Shown: positions 11,005 to 25,150 of the stretch, one piece after another
Layout: every line of letters starts with the position of its first letter
How positions within the stretch are numbered: position 1 is the first letter of the stretch
Origin: Marchantia polymorpha subsp. ruderalis
Lineage: Eukaryota > Streptophyta > Marchantiopsida > Marchantiales > Marchantiaceae
Reading direction: 5' to 3'
NCBI GenBank assembly: GCA_037833965.1
Contig: AP031356.1
Location: forward strand, 2,502,501-2,566,500
Length of the DNA: 64,000 nt
Notes under the pieces: generated by a model
The model's input: the letters and a program-made list of their open reading frames with translations, nothing else
What the model was told of the DNA's origin: nothing
The model's database searches: none
Program-made: the position numbers and the translations under genes

Positions 11005-12800
11005 ATGGCACCCAATAATGGAGCTGGAAATGATGCTCCCAAGCATGGAGAGGAATGGCAGCATACGGCGTTGCTTATCGTGGATATGCAGGTGTGCGGT
11101 GGAAATTTGAACTTCACTTGCGGCGTTGTCATATGCCCAATTTTCACACCAAATATGCGTAATACATTGTAATTTTTGCGCCTAGTTGTACTCATTTTGG
11201 TCTTTCAGGTCACAGTTTTTAGTTCGTCTCGTTCGAATGTCAATATGGAGCTTACCCCGTGTAACCATTAATCTGTTTTCACTGTAGAATGACTTCATTC
11301 AAGCTGGGGGTCCTTTGCATGTCGCTGGAGGAGAAGCGGTTGTGGCCGAAGTGAAGAAGGCTGTGATAATCGCTCGTGAGAAGGGTGCTCACGTCATTTG
11401 GGTACTTCCATCCTTTAGTTTTTGCAGCATCAACTAGTTTCTAGATGGAAGTTGCCGTAATCGTTCGGAAGTTTCTGCTACTCTGGCCTTGAGATGCATC
11501 TTGATTTGTCATTTCCGTATTTCTCTGAAGTCAGGTTCCCGTCCTTAATGGCTCTCTGTAGCATTCTGTAGGAAACGGTCAGCGTTTTCCAGCGTTGACA
11601 ATGTGGACCTGTTTTTACATTTTCTTAGAATCATTTTGTTGGTGCACTTCTTACTTAAGTTGATATTGTCACACGTTACACGGGTCTCTCAGTTGTCTTC
11701 TCCTGTGCCTAGTGCTCTCTACAGAGTGCCGTACCCGATTGAATCATCAGTCAGAAAACAACGTAGACAGTATCTGGTTGTGTGCTTGCCACTGCTCAGT
11801 CAATAGTTTCTGAAGCTCAAAACCGATTGCAAAGCATACAATTTCTGAAAGGTACTATTTCATACAGGTGGTCAGAGAACATGATGCAAGTGGACGGGAT
11901 GTAGAGCTGTTTCGCACTCATCTTTATCCGGATGGAGTAGTTGGACCCACAGTCAAGGGTACTTATGGATGTCAATTGGTGGATGGCTTAGAACCCAAGA
12001 CTGGGGAGACCATGCTGGTGAAGTCCCGATTTAGTGCGTTCTTTGCTACTAACTTGGATCTCATCCTTCGCCGACTAGGCATTGCTACGGTTGTTGTCGC
12101 GGGTACGTCGATTCAGTTAACTTTTTCTCATATTTTAGTCCAGTTTGGTAATTTTGATTCAGTTCTCGTTCTTTGAGGTTCCTCACCAAGAAGACAGTGA
12201 GTTTGTGCGTAAAGGTTAAATCTAATATTTTTTTGTTACTCACAGGGGTGCAGACTCCCAATTGCATTAGGGCGACAGCATTTGATGCTTTGGCGTTGGA
12301 CTATCCCAAGGTGATGGTGTTGGCCGATGCTACCGCGGCCGCAAGCCCCAAAGTTCACGATGGTACGGCTCTTGATGCTTGTTGGAATTTCTGAACTGAT
12401 TATAATGAACTTTTGAACTTTTGAACAAGGCATTGAGTCGGAAAAGTGTATAACGCCTGCAAGTCAAGCTCCTTTTTTTTCATGGCTTTTACTGGTTCAA
12501 TTGGAGCTGAAACGATTTTGTTTTTGCGTTGCGTCGGTTGCGACTATGAATGGTCGGACTTTTCGGCCTTTTTAGTCTCTTTCGTTTCTCCCACTCGCGC
12601 AATCTGTTAGCAAGCTCTTCATTGTGAAATTTAGACCGCTCCCATTTTCGTCTTTTTTTCACTATCCGGGGAAAACCCTCGCCCATGAATCGTTATCCTT
12701 ACATGACGATGTCGTTATTTACTTGTGCACAGCAAATCTCTTTGATATGCGAAATGTGGGTATAGGGACCCCAACGGTGGATGAGTGGTCTTCACAATAA
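11005..12800 (+). CDS. Isochorismatase-family cysteine hydrolase (nicotinamidase-like)
   Basis: Five exons: 11005-11091, 11288-11401, 11868-12102, 12246-12362 and 12733-12800. All introns are GT-AG and all phases agree, giving 206 aa. The fold's landmarks are present: IVDMQNDF with the catalytic Asp at about residue 27, VKSRFSAFF with Lys at about 119, and AGVQTPNCIR with the nucleophile Cys at about 152. The C-terminus has the family block FDMRNVGIGTPT. The length and the whole pattern follow Arabidopsis At3g16190, which is annotated as a probable inactive nicotinamidase. That name reflects absence of the metal-binding Asp-x-His pattern of true nicotinamidases, and none is seen here either. 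The triad itself is intact, so hydrolase activity on some small amide or ester is plausible; the substrate is unknown. The last coding exon is only 68 bp and lies beyond an in-frame stop at the end of the unspliced fourth exon. Confidence 0.93.
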
Positions 12801-15800
12801 TTTCTCGTGAGTTATTAGATTCAATTCTCCAGCTACATTTCCATGGTACATTCGCTTCTCTATCACAACAATAAATCAATATACAACTCATCAGAAGCAG
12901 CTGGTGTAGTTTCAACTTTGTTCTCACGGTACAGTAACTCTGGATACAAAGAGGTTGTTTTTACATAGCCTTCAGTTGGGATACGATCAAATGCGTATGG
13001 TTGTGATTCGTGGACTTCAAAACCGTGTAATATTATCATTGTTGTTATTTTCTCATGCCTAATTCCATCCCCATGCATCTGATCGTAGATTTACTTTAGC
13101 AGCATGCCCCTTGAATCCGGAACGGCAATATCCTCTCGCAGCTATGCATATTTAATTGTGAGTGTGAGCTTTTGCTGAACACATGAATACATCTGGACTT
13201 AGCTGAGAACATGTCTGCGTCACAATGCTGAAGGCTTATGAAAGCTATTTGTGAAGTAGCTTTCTTACTGTATCAATATCCCTCCGAAGTTTTACTCGAT
13301 ACAGGATACTTGTACCTACACCTTCACCACAGTTGACAACGTCGTGGGAAGGTGTAGGAAATATGTTTGTGTCTGCTTGAAACTAGTGATGCTTAGTTGG
13401 TAAGTTTGCTTTGCTTTCGAGGTCCCATTTAAGTCCTGGAGAATTGTTGCGAGATACAGTCATTTTCTCACCAAAGAAACCGAACCCCTTGATATTATCA
13501 CCGCTTTTTCTAATAGCCAATTGGGGAAAAAAGAATCTTTGTGCCACATTCCGAATTTCCACGTTGTGGCCGTCCCTATATCCGCAGGAAGGCGATTTCT
13601 GTGTAACGTGTCAAAGTGATGATGTTCATTATATCATTTGGATCCCTTAACTGTAACCTCCAACAGGTGTGCCCTTCCATTGCTGCAAACTCTACTTTTT
13701 GCTTCCAGATGGTTAGCTCTTTTGTCGTCCATCACTAACCTGTAGCCTCTACTTAATACCCACTTCCTGATGCACTTCAAGATGCAGATCTCCTCGGGAA
13801 AGTCACTTTCACAATGCACACGGACTATCCCTGCCACCGACGTCCTAGCACACAAAATTGATGTTCTACATGTACATTCGCCATTGTCAACCATTCTATG
13901 ACATCTAATGCCCGATAGTCGCATTCGCCACGGAGAGAGACATGCACGTGAAGTATTGTACGTCCCAATATTGTTGTCGAGACTTTACAGGATAACCTTT
14001 TCTTCTCGTACAATCCACAGCGGTTTTGCAGGATAGCACTGCGTTGACGATTGTGCACGGCTTGCTTTCGTGAGTAATTCAATCCAAGCGACCGTATCAC
14101 CAATAACAGCGGTAGATTCCAAGATTATTGAATTTGAGGTTTGTGAAACAAGTGGCAGCCAAATCGTTACAAGTAATAGGCAATCTAACTGTAGCATTGC
14201 ATCAACGTTACTTTACGGGACTTTCGAATCATCATCTTCACTGAAAACAAGAGTATGTGTATTTGCAGAGTATTTCAAGTTTTGATTGGGAGGGAATGAG
14301 GCTTGACTCGAAAACATGGTAGTTGACAGATTCTCAAGTATAGGAGAAGAGGCTTAAGGAAACGTCTGGTTTGGAAGCAATCATGGACTTATTCAATTCC
14401 TCTGAAGCAGTGCATTCATCAAGTAGACGACATGGTGTCCCTTGAATAGTACCTCGCATCGTAACCCTCCACATCGATAATTCATACCTTGATAATTCAG
14501 GTTTTGACAAGGTATTCACTTTGTCAAAACTTGAATTGCTATAGCGTTTAGATTTGTCACGTAGAAACAACACCGTTGAAGTCAACGAAGCACATCTTTA
14601 CCAGACGATGTGTAGATAATGTTTGTTAATCTCTGATATCTTTGATTTATCCTTAAACTTGACACTTTGCTACTTCACCTTCTCTCAAATCATTATGCCT
14701 ACCAAGCACTAGAGGATATCATGAGAGAGTTTGATAAGTATTTTTAATTCTGAATCTTCTCAAACGCTTGAGATTTAAACTTGACCCAAAACATTTTGTT
14801 CAATCTCATGGAGTAATAGTCTTCTTTGATGGATAAAGTATGACACCTAAATTTATTGATATGACATTTACTATTTTGAAGCACTTGAACATTCTTGACA
14901 CTTGACTACCTTCGGAGTTTGTGGTTGTAAGAAATCTAGTCTTCAGATGTATATGAAGTATGTGGCTGGGGTTTTTTTTAACACGTAGTACTATAATATA
15001 TGGAAAAGAAACAAGTACATGTCACAAGTTTGTTGTGTATATTATGGTTACATGATAATCTCACATCATGATCCAGTTTGGATTGTAGAAGGATAATTTT
15101 GAAGTTACACGAGTCAACTTATCCAGTATGATGTGTGGGGAAATCACCGATTGTTCCTATAGTTGTGAAGTTCCTTATGTTTGGTGGTTGAGTTGAACAC
15201 ATTTTCAAATGAGTTTTTATCTATTCAACGTCATCTTTGACATCATAGTTTATATTTTATTCAGCTAACATCTATCCATTAATTTACGAAAAGCAGTACT
15301 GTATAATATGCATGTGCTGAAGAAGAATGCCTAACCTGAGTTATTCGAGTATCGCATGCATTGTACGTCATTGATTTTATTGTGATATACATAGGCTTTT
15401 GGACCATTCGGATAAACTTTATGTGACTATAAGATCTTCCACTACGTCTTGCTACTTGAGTTTACCTCAATTCAAGAAATTTTGATAAAATCTTTTAAGC
15501 CTACATATCTCAAATTGCATGTGTAAAACATTTATGGTAAAACATCTTCGAAGGTTGTAATACACTTTGTTTTTGAATGTAATCTACAATGCCGAAGTTT
15601 GGCTAGCACACTTCGCGTAGTTTTATTGTGCGATATCTAGTTTTGTTGGTTTTAAATGACAATTGGTATGGAATGAATATTCAGCGATGGCGGATGTCCT
15701 TAACGAGCTATAGATGTCTGCCAATGTATAAACTTTTAACTATAAGTCTTAAAACTGGATGGGGATGTGGGCGGAATGCCAAAAGTTGTTCCAAGACTAT

Positions 15801-17679
15801 GTAAGGTCTTTCATCATGTCTTGTCTAGAATGATAAATGTTATTTTACCAGTTGGATGAATTGGTAGGGTGGTTGCTTGCTTGGCCGAGGTAACCGTGCC
15901 ATTACGAAGAAATTCTCGTACAGTTTCATTGCCCTGTTTCTCCTTTGCTATGAACTTAAAGGAAGCCAAATTATTATTCTCTTCACACCAAGCGTTTTGA
16001 GTAAACAATGTGGAGCAAATCTGGAACCGGAAGCCTAAATAGAGCCCAATGTGAAAGCCTGCCAAGTTGCAAGATCCTCGTGAGCCTCCAAGATCTCATA
16101 CCCCAACAAGATGGAGTATGGGGAGTATCGAACAAGATGAGGCGAAAAGAAACGAAAGGAAAGACAGCGACCTGCGAATGACGGCTGCTTAGACTCTGAA
16201 TCTAGCGAGAACAGCAAACTGGCCCAATCATACCACGACAAGCAAGCGGGATGACCTGATAACCTTCAGTTCTCTGTAAGACTCTGGCCACGCGTCAGTT
16301 TGAGTTTGACCCTAAACCGTTGAACCATGTCGGGGATAAAAGAACTATAACCTAGTTTACTTTGATCTATGTACATCAATACAATTACCATTGCGGGGTT
16401 GCCTCTATGGATTCAGCTCCATTTTTGCCGTCTACATTTTAATATGATCTCTCCATGTTTATTTGTTACTTACTTAGCCATAAACGACTTGATGGAGTTA
16501 TTTATGTCTTCCTTTTATTTTCCAATTCTGCCTGTTTCTTTTTTACATCGAAAACACCATCTGTTTTAGAAGAAAATTATTATCTCTTTTATGATGGAGC
16601 ATAGATTCAGGCCACAGAAGTTTTGATGTTAGCTATCTTGTAATACATCATTCTCGAAACTGCTGTCTATATTCGAGTGCAATATTAGTTCAGTGCATAG
16701 GAATCAACCTCAAGTATATAATTGCTAATGATCTCGTTCGTCATGCTGCATCGTAGAATGTAACATGTGCAAGTTTATCCCATCGACTGTCGATTTCTTC
16801 GTGCGCACTGAACATCGAGTCGCGTGATGAATGTGATCACCGTAGTCTCGTCAGCAGGAACTAGGTTTCCATGTGCACGCACAGAGAGCACAAATCCTCG
16901 GCGCGGTCATGCATGGAGTCCAGACATGACACATATCTCAAGCTGGACGCATAAGGATTACGCGGGCTGGCCGCTGGATCGCTGGGCTGGGGCCGGGCGA
17001 CATAGTCAACGAGAACAGCGAAAGCGGAGAAGCTGAAGACTGCGTGACGGGCTCTGTGGCGTGTGCAGTTGACAGCACCCTAAGCACCTAAAACAGTTCG
17101 AGCGTTATTCGTCACGTTTCGGGTCCGAAAGTCAAATCAGCCAAAACCTGTCGCGAGTCCACTTTTCTGGCCCACCTTTTCAACTATTTTTTTTCTTTCC
17201 ATGTCCCCGTTCATTCTGCGCAAGTGTTTGCCACGTTCCTCAGTCCAAGCCAAAGTCAATGCTGTTGTGGTCAGACAACGGTCTCGAGACCGATTTGTGG
17301 ACCACCATCTCCTCGAGCCGTATCAGATCAGCCCTCAAATTCCAGGATCTCTTTCTTTCTATCTATCTCGTAGATCGATAGACCTTCGGAGGTGCAATGA
17401 CCGCTCGCATTTGTCATCATCACCGCTCTTCTTTTCGTCAGATCTTTTTGTCTTCTTCCCCGGACCCCGTTTTGACCCATGCCTCTCCAGGCTCCAGTTT
17501 TTCTTATGACATCGTGGGAAAGAGTGAGTCCCGTCGTGTCCTTTCATAGACTCCTTGCAGAAACTTCGTGGTAATTTTGGCTTATCATACCCATGTATTT
17601 GAATGTTATGAAGGAACCATTTGAGTATATAGTGGGGGACCGAGAAATGTATAATCAGGATGGGAAGTATTCATCGAGC
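12801..17679. other. AT-rich intergenic region, no gene seen
   Basis: Starts with the 3' flank of the isochorismatase-family gene. Open frames such as minus 13634-13924 and minus 15814-16065 lack recognisable content or splice partners. A foldback lies at 14494-14537. Composition is AT-rich to about 16.8 kb, with a mildly GC-richer patch at about 16.8-17.4 kb. Confidence 0.55.
14494..14537. repeat. 19-bp foldback with 6-nt loop
   Basis: Left arm 14494-14512 and right arm 14519-14537 pair at 17 of 19 positions. The two mismatches would be G-U wobbles if the plus strand were transcribed. No family is recognised. Confidence 0.75.
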
Positions 17680-17722
17680 CAAACAGGTACCCATGCGGCT
17701 AGCCCGCATGGGTACCTGTTTG
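17680..17722. repeat. Perfect 19-bp hairpin with 5-nt loop
   Basis: Left arm 17680-17698 (caaacaggtacccatgcgg) is the exact reverse complement of right arm 17704-17722; the loop is ctagc. The arms are far more GC-rich than the surroundings. No gene, tRNA or terminator context was found. Confidence 0.9.
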
Positions 17723-20700
17723 TAGAATTGTATTGTTTGGTTCGAAACGAAAACTGCGGTGCTTTATTGTTTTCCTGCTATTGTTTTTCTGAAGAAATTG
17801 TACGTTTCTCTATCAGTGTTGACCACTTGGAATTGATTAGCTGGGCTACTCAGTGAACATAGATATTTCTCACCAGTACCTTCATGAAGCGAATGAAGTA
17901 CAGTATTCTTCTGTTAAATGCATGATGTTACAAGAATATTAATAGATCCCAGTTCCGGACATGGCACATCGTACAACGTCCCACAACCATTCCAGCAGAC
18001 CAAGTCACCGTGCAAAGCACCCCCATTCTCAGACATCATATGGTCATTTTTTGCGACAATAGCAGATAAATGTCTTGTACTTCTCAATAACATAACGATC
18101 CTGACAACTTCCATAGCTTTCCTTTTTCCTTTTCTTTTTTTAAAAATTGATCATCTCACTATGAGACCTCCATGCCTTCACCTTGAACCGAGAAACACAC
18201 TTTAGTGTCATACGTGCAAATTACCATGGTTAATCCTATTGCTATTTGGGGTGATATTCGTGCATGTCCTTTTCTTTAAATGGTCAAAGTAATAAAGACA
18301 TATCTCTACGTCATGGTCATAATTGATCATTTCCAGAACTTCATTCTCCTATCACAAGGGGAGAATACGAATTACTCTTACGTTTCGACATATGGGCACG
18401 AGTCACTCAAGCCTAGCGAGATTCATGAAGACAAATGGAAGATGGAGGATGATCATCACGCAAATGTCACCTGAGCACTGAACATTGATCTTGGTCTGTA
18501 CAAACAGCTCTAGAGACAAGGCTACATATGCAGGAGGTCCTACTCCATCACATTTTACATGCATTGTGCATGGCACAGTGTACGTGCACTAACACCGCAA
18601 TCGCCTCCAACATAAGCATACGAGGTACCTCCTTTGCCGACTAATTTATTTATCCACACAATCAATCATGCCTTGGTACTGTATATTGCGCCCAGACTGT
18701 GAGCCTGTTAATCTTCCTCAGATCCTCGAATATCCTAACCTTGCAATCGGAGAAGGCCTCTAAGTTGTTCTAAGTGACAGGAACGTGCCTTACCGCTTCC
18801 ATACCACGTCTTACACATAACCTACAAACATAAAAAGGTTCAGTTTTGTTTTAACCAGCTTGTCTGTAAAGGGTAAACAGGATCCAGTTCAGAAGTCCAG
18901 GTTCCAGCCAGAGACTTGTAGTTTCCGTCCAGTGATTGGTGTCTGGGTTGAGTGTCATGTCATGCTTTGGCTTTGAAGTGGAAAGTTTGGAAACGGCTTC
19001 GTTGGCGGTCCCGGATGATAGCATCACGTGGATTCCTTCTGATGGAAGATGTACAATAGAGTGCAGTCTGCAAATCTCTTATATGTCAACTTGGGTACGT
19101 TGTGTCTTCGGCGTTTGGCATTCATATGCACGGCTTGTAAAGAGACTTTCCCACCTTCATTCATGTGGGCTTTCACTTGCTGTTCTCAGATAGGCTGAAC
19201 CTAGTCTACCTCATTATATCAGTGATTTACCAGTTTTCACATATGGATGAGGCAAAGATCTCTTGCCTTACTCGTGTTGAGAATCCTCTTCTCATGATGC
19301 TTCATATAGCACACCAACACAGTCAGCTAAGAGTAAGAAAGACTCAGACCTCAAGGACCAAAATGATTCTTCTGAAGTCGTTTCTGAGTCTGAAAGGGGG
19401 CCAAGTGGATGGCGATTTCTGAGCCGGCATAATACGCAAGTATCTTTGAGAGAGTGAATGTAATATCACGATAATCGCTGGTGCTCAAAACTCCTGTGAA
19501 CGAGGTCCATGACTATCCTGAACCAGCATGGTAGTTCCAAGTAATATTTCTAGGAAGTTCGCCAAAATACAAGCAGAGTGGACGTTTCATAACCATTTTC
19601 TCGGATGGTCGTCGGTGTGACGAATGAAATGTCGGAGTGTGGAGTATATTAGGCAATAGAGAATACTATAAAGAAGATGTTCAAGGTCACATGTTTACAG
19701 GAACAAAAATTGAGAATAAATGTATGATTCTTTTACATGTAATACAGAATATCGGGAGTTTCTTCATTTATTTCATATTTTAAAAATGGAAACCTCAAAT
19801 ACAACAAGTTTGTGAACCAAATTCATGTAAGATAGCACATGTATGTTATGCTTCATCTCACCATTTACACATGAAAATCCTTATGTTGTAGGTTTAACGA
19901 TCATGAAACACTGTCAACTACGTAGAACTGAACTGGATACCTGCACTTCACAGAACATTGGTTTAATTAATACTGCATGCACAGAAAAAAACCGAACAGA
20001 ATGGAAAGAATTCTATGGAAAATGTGAAGTGAGCTAATACATGAGGGAGTAGGCTCATCTTTTGAGATATTGAGAACGAGCATCTAAAGAGTTTCCTCAC
20101 CTTTGGTTGATAGGCCAGGAGCTGTCTGCAGGATGAGGGTTGAAGATTCATGTGTGACTCCTGGAATTGCGTGCAGGTTCTCGAATATGTCGTTATCACC
20201 ACTCACAGGTCTATCTGAACAAGCTCGCTCACATTAAAGAATTAATTGATCAACATCCACATCGAGGTCAATTCGCGTTTACACCGAAGATTCTGCTCCT
20301 CGGAAAGTGGCTCGAGCCTCTATGAAGGAAGAAGCTGACCACTGTTCCTGATTCATCCATTCCAGAGCTCGGATTGGGTTGCGTTGCATCTGGGACTCCT
20401 CCACATGGATCTCTTCCCGTCTCATATATTTCATGCAGGCTCCTCCTGTTCATCACGCGCATGGAACCCACCTACTGCTGCGTGATTTTTCGAGTAGTGT
20501 GAAGTGGAACTCGAACAAGATTCCGCTCCGAAAGAGCAACCAAAAAAAAAACTTACAATACGCATGAAGGTGATCCGAAGGGACTTGCGTGCGGAAGATC
20601 TTGGTCTACGGGATTCCATGCCAGGTGAAAATGCGATTTCCGTTTCTTCTCCAAATTCGCACTCACGAATCGATGGTGCCCGTCCCATGGCTAGCACAGG

Positions 20701-23700
20701 ACAGAGGTGTACTCGTGTCCGGTCCAAAGTTGCTTGTTTGCTCCTGGCCTATCTGTCTCCCCAACAAGCAAGACCGCAGTCGTCATCAGATGAATTGTGC
20801 TCCATTGACTCGGTCTCGTACTTTCCTCCCAGTCTGTACGATGCGCTCGTTCTCAATCTTTTCTAGACAACAAAAGATTGAAATGTCAAGCAAGTATAGA
20901 AGGAAAAGGACGGGAAGATCTTTTCTTATGTAGTTAGGGTTGGAGTGTGTTAGAAACGAAAATTGGTCCAAATTGAGATAAAAAAGGTGTGAGATATTGT
21001 TCTCTAATGTTACAGGTTTTTTGAGAAAATCACAGGAGAACCAAGAACTAATTCCGATTAGTATAAAAAACATGGCATAACAGTGGGGTATAAGATAAAA
21101 AATATATATAAATTATGTATATTCATTATTGGCAAATCTATCATAATAACCTTCATACGCATAGTAATTATTTGTGTTTTTTTGGAATACAAAGAAAACG
21201 AAATACTAAAATCATGAAAGAAAGTGATAAACACATCATATACGATGAAAGATTCTTGCACATGCTTGTACCTCAGTACAAAAGATTTTTTTCTCTTTTA
21301 TTTATCCTACCTTGTGACTTATCTAAAACTCTTTGTTGAAATTGGGATCCCGTAGCCCAGGCTTGCGAATCGACTAGAATAGGGTTTTATCTGCAACTCG
21401 GGTTCTCGGTTTCAGTGCCTTTGGCGCTTAGTGTAAGAGAAATTCTCTCTGCTAACCATGGTGTAAGAGAATTTTCGATCGAATTAAGATTTCGCCTCCT
21501 CATGCATCCCCGTGAGCTGTACGTAGTAAAGTATCATTTGTTCTTCAGCATTCAGAATAGATCACGCGCTTTGTGAAAGAGTAAGACTGACAAATTGGCA
21601 ACTTTTCCTTTCTCGAATGTCATCATTGCTCGATGAAGCTAGTTGACTTTTGTGATTTTGGAAAACTATCATGAGTGGATATGGTACGACAGAGTAGGTC
21701 GGGAATCCTCACAGGTTGAACAACAAAAACACCAGAGAGAATTGCATCTCGTAAATCAGACTATGACCAACATGGAATGAAAACTCTTACATCGCTTGCC
21801 ATCGACAAACTAAATTCTGGTGTATCAAATGAATATTCAAAGTTTTGGCATTTGTACATCATCCACATGTTATCATTCGAATGACTGAACTTCACGGAGG
21901 GAAGCAAGCGAACGATTCCGAGTGGAGATTTGGATGGAGTTCACATTTGTAAGAACCTCAGCCCATCATTGATCATTGAAGGCGTGAAGATTCCATATTT
22001 TTTGTTCATGTGACCCTTCGACAATAGAAAAAACTTCTAAGAAACTTTGAGTTTCCCTCCAGGACAAAATTTAGTATCGTTTAAATGATGAACCAAACAT
22101 TCATTTGAACTTTTATGATACCTAACATTTGAGAATTTGAATGATATATACTTGACAGACATTGACCTTTTCACAGTTGATGCATACACAAAATGATGTC
22201 ATTCACGTTTACTCTTACATTTATATCAACGCTTTATTATATTTGAGATAATTATATTTGATTAATTTGAAATATATTTTAATAAAAAATACACTTCAAA
22301 TTACAATCAGAATCACAAATATCAAAATATTAAGCAAATTTGGTATGATGAAGTAACATATTCTATTACACATATATTGCTCATGATGTTTTTTTTTTTA
22401 AATGTAAGATATATATTATAGTGCAATATATCTTTCAAAAATGAAGAATTATGTGATATTGATATAATTTTTGTTTTTAATATATAATAAATATTTATTT
22501 TTATAAATAAACGGGAAAAATAGGGAAAAAAACATGAAGATAAATTGTAAGGAATAAACTCAGATTATGATAGATTTTGTTTAGTTTGACTATCTTTCAA
22601 CAATTATCAAAGTTTCTACATTACAATGATCTTGCACTTAGTATCACTAGGATAAATCACATACTTTAGGTACTTTGGTGACTTTGCTTTAGAATGCAGT
22701 TTCTTGTGGTGTTGATTTTTGAAATTTCATGAAGATAAAAAAAATTTAACAAAATTTAATTAATTTCAAAAAATGGTTTAAAAAAAATCATGCCTGTTTA
22801 ATAAATTAGGTTTTGTTTCACAAAATATTTACATCATAATTACATTTCACAATAGATATGCAATATGATAACAATGTTTTCATGTATTCTTATGCATGGA
22901 TGTTAGATTTAGCTTCATTGAGAGGGATCTCATTCATCGGAAGAAATTGATGGTATAAACTGTTGTAGGGGAAATATTGCATGTTGAAAAAATTTGTTGA
23001 AGTACTACACGTTGGTTAGCGGACACAATTGTCAGGATTTTCCGATTTTTCAAGTATCAGATATGATTATGTAGTACTATCTTTTCTTGAATTTTCAAAT
23101 TTAAGTAACTAAGCCCACGCATTATCTACAGTATGATGAATAAAAATTAGCTTCGAAGATCTAATTGAAAACCATGCACATTCATAGTTTTTTTCCATGG
23201 AGGATTGTAATTGACTGTTACTCAGGTTGTCAAATGAACGGCCTGCTCAGGTTGTCAGGTGATGCAAAATTATTGCTTAATTATGAAAGATCTGGATCTT
23301 TATCCATATAAAAGATTTCTTTCAAAAGTTCACAGAGAGAATGTAAATATGAAGCTAATGATTAGCTCATGAGCGATATTCTTCACCTAGGAATGCCTTC
23401 TCAACTGAAGTATACATTACTTCAGAATTCAAGTCTTCTAATAAGTCGTCATATTTATACATAAATTTAGAAGTCAAATACAAATAGTTCTGTGAAATAT
23501 GGATTATGAAGTGATAAATGGTGACTTTGTTCCCACAAGAGTTTGCTCCCAAACTATTTATTGTGCACAATCAAGCAAGGTCGCACAATAAGGAGTATAG
23601 CCCAAATCTCCAGCCAAAGGTTGCCATAGTACCAATCAGTTGACGCAAAATCGAGTCCTTAAACCGGAAAGTGATCATGGATCACGGCAATATTTTCAGA

Positions 23701-23924
23701 AAAAACGATGCGGAAGCAACAGCACTCAAACTTTTATGAAGAAATCGCTAAAATCAACAAACCTCCATATTTGTGGGTTTATATGAAATGTTTTTTCCCA
23801 AACGTGCCTACAATTGCACGTAAAGTCAGTAGAATTGTAAATCGCATTAAGATATAATTCTTTAGGGCTAACATGAAACTCCCGGCTACGATATTGTTAC
23901 ATTTGAATCCAATTACCAAACTGC
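17723..23924. other. AT-rich intergenic region, no gene seen
   Basis: Very AT-rich between about 21.0 and 23.9 kb. A patch at about 20.25-20.95 kb is richer in GC and open on both strands (plus 20504-20866, minus 20431-20727), but it matches nothing I recognise and has no convincing splice partners. Confidence 0.55.

Positions 23925-25150
<1,226 letters not shown>

Noticed and set aside
20431-20933. Overlapping frames on both strands in a GC-richer patch
   Set aside because: Neither strand shows a domain or convincing splice sites; overlapping openness suggests composition rather than coding.
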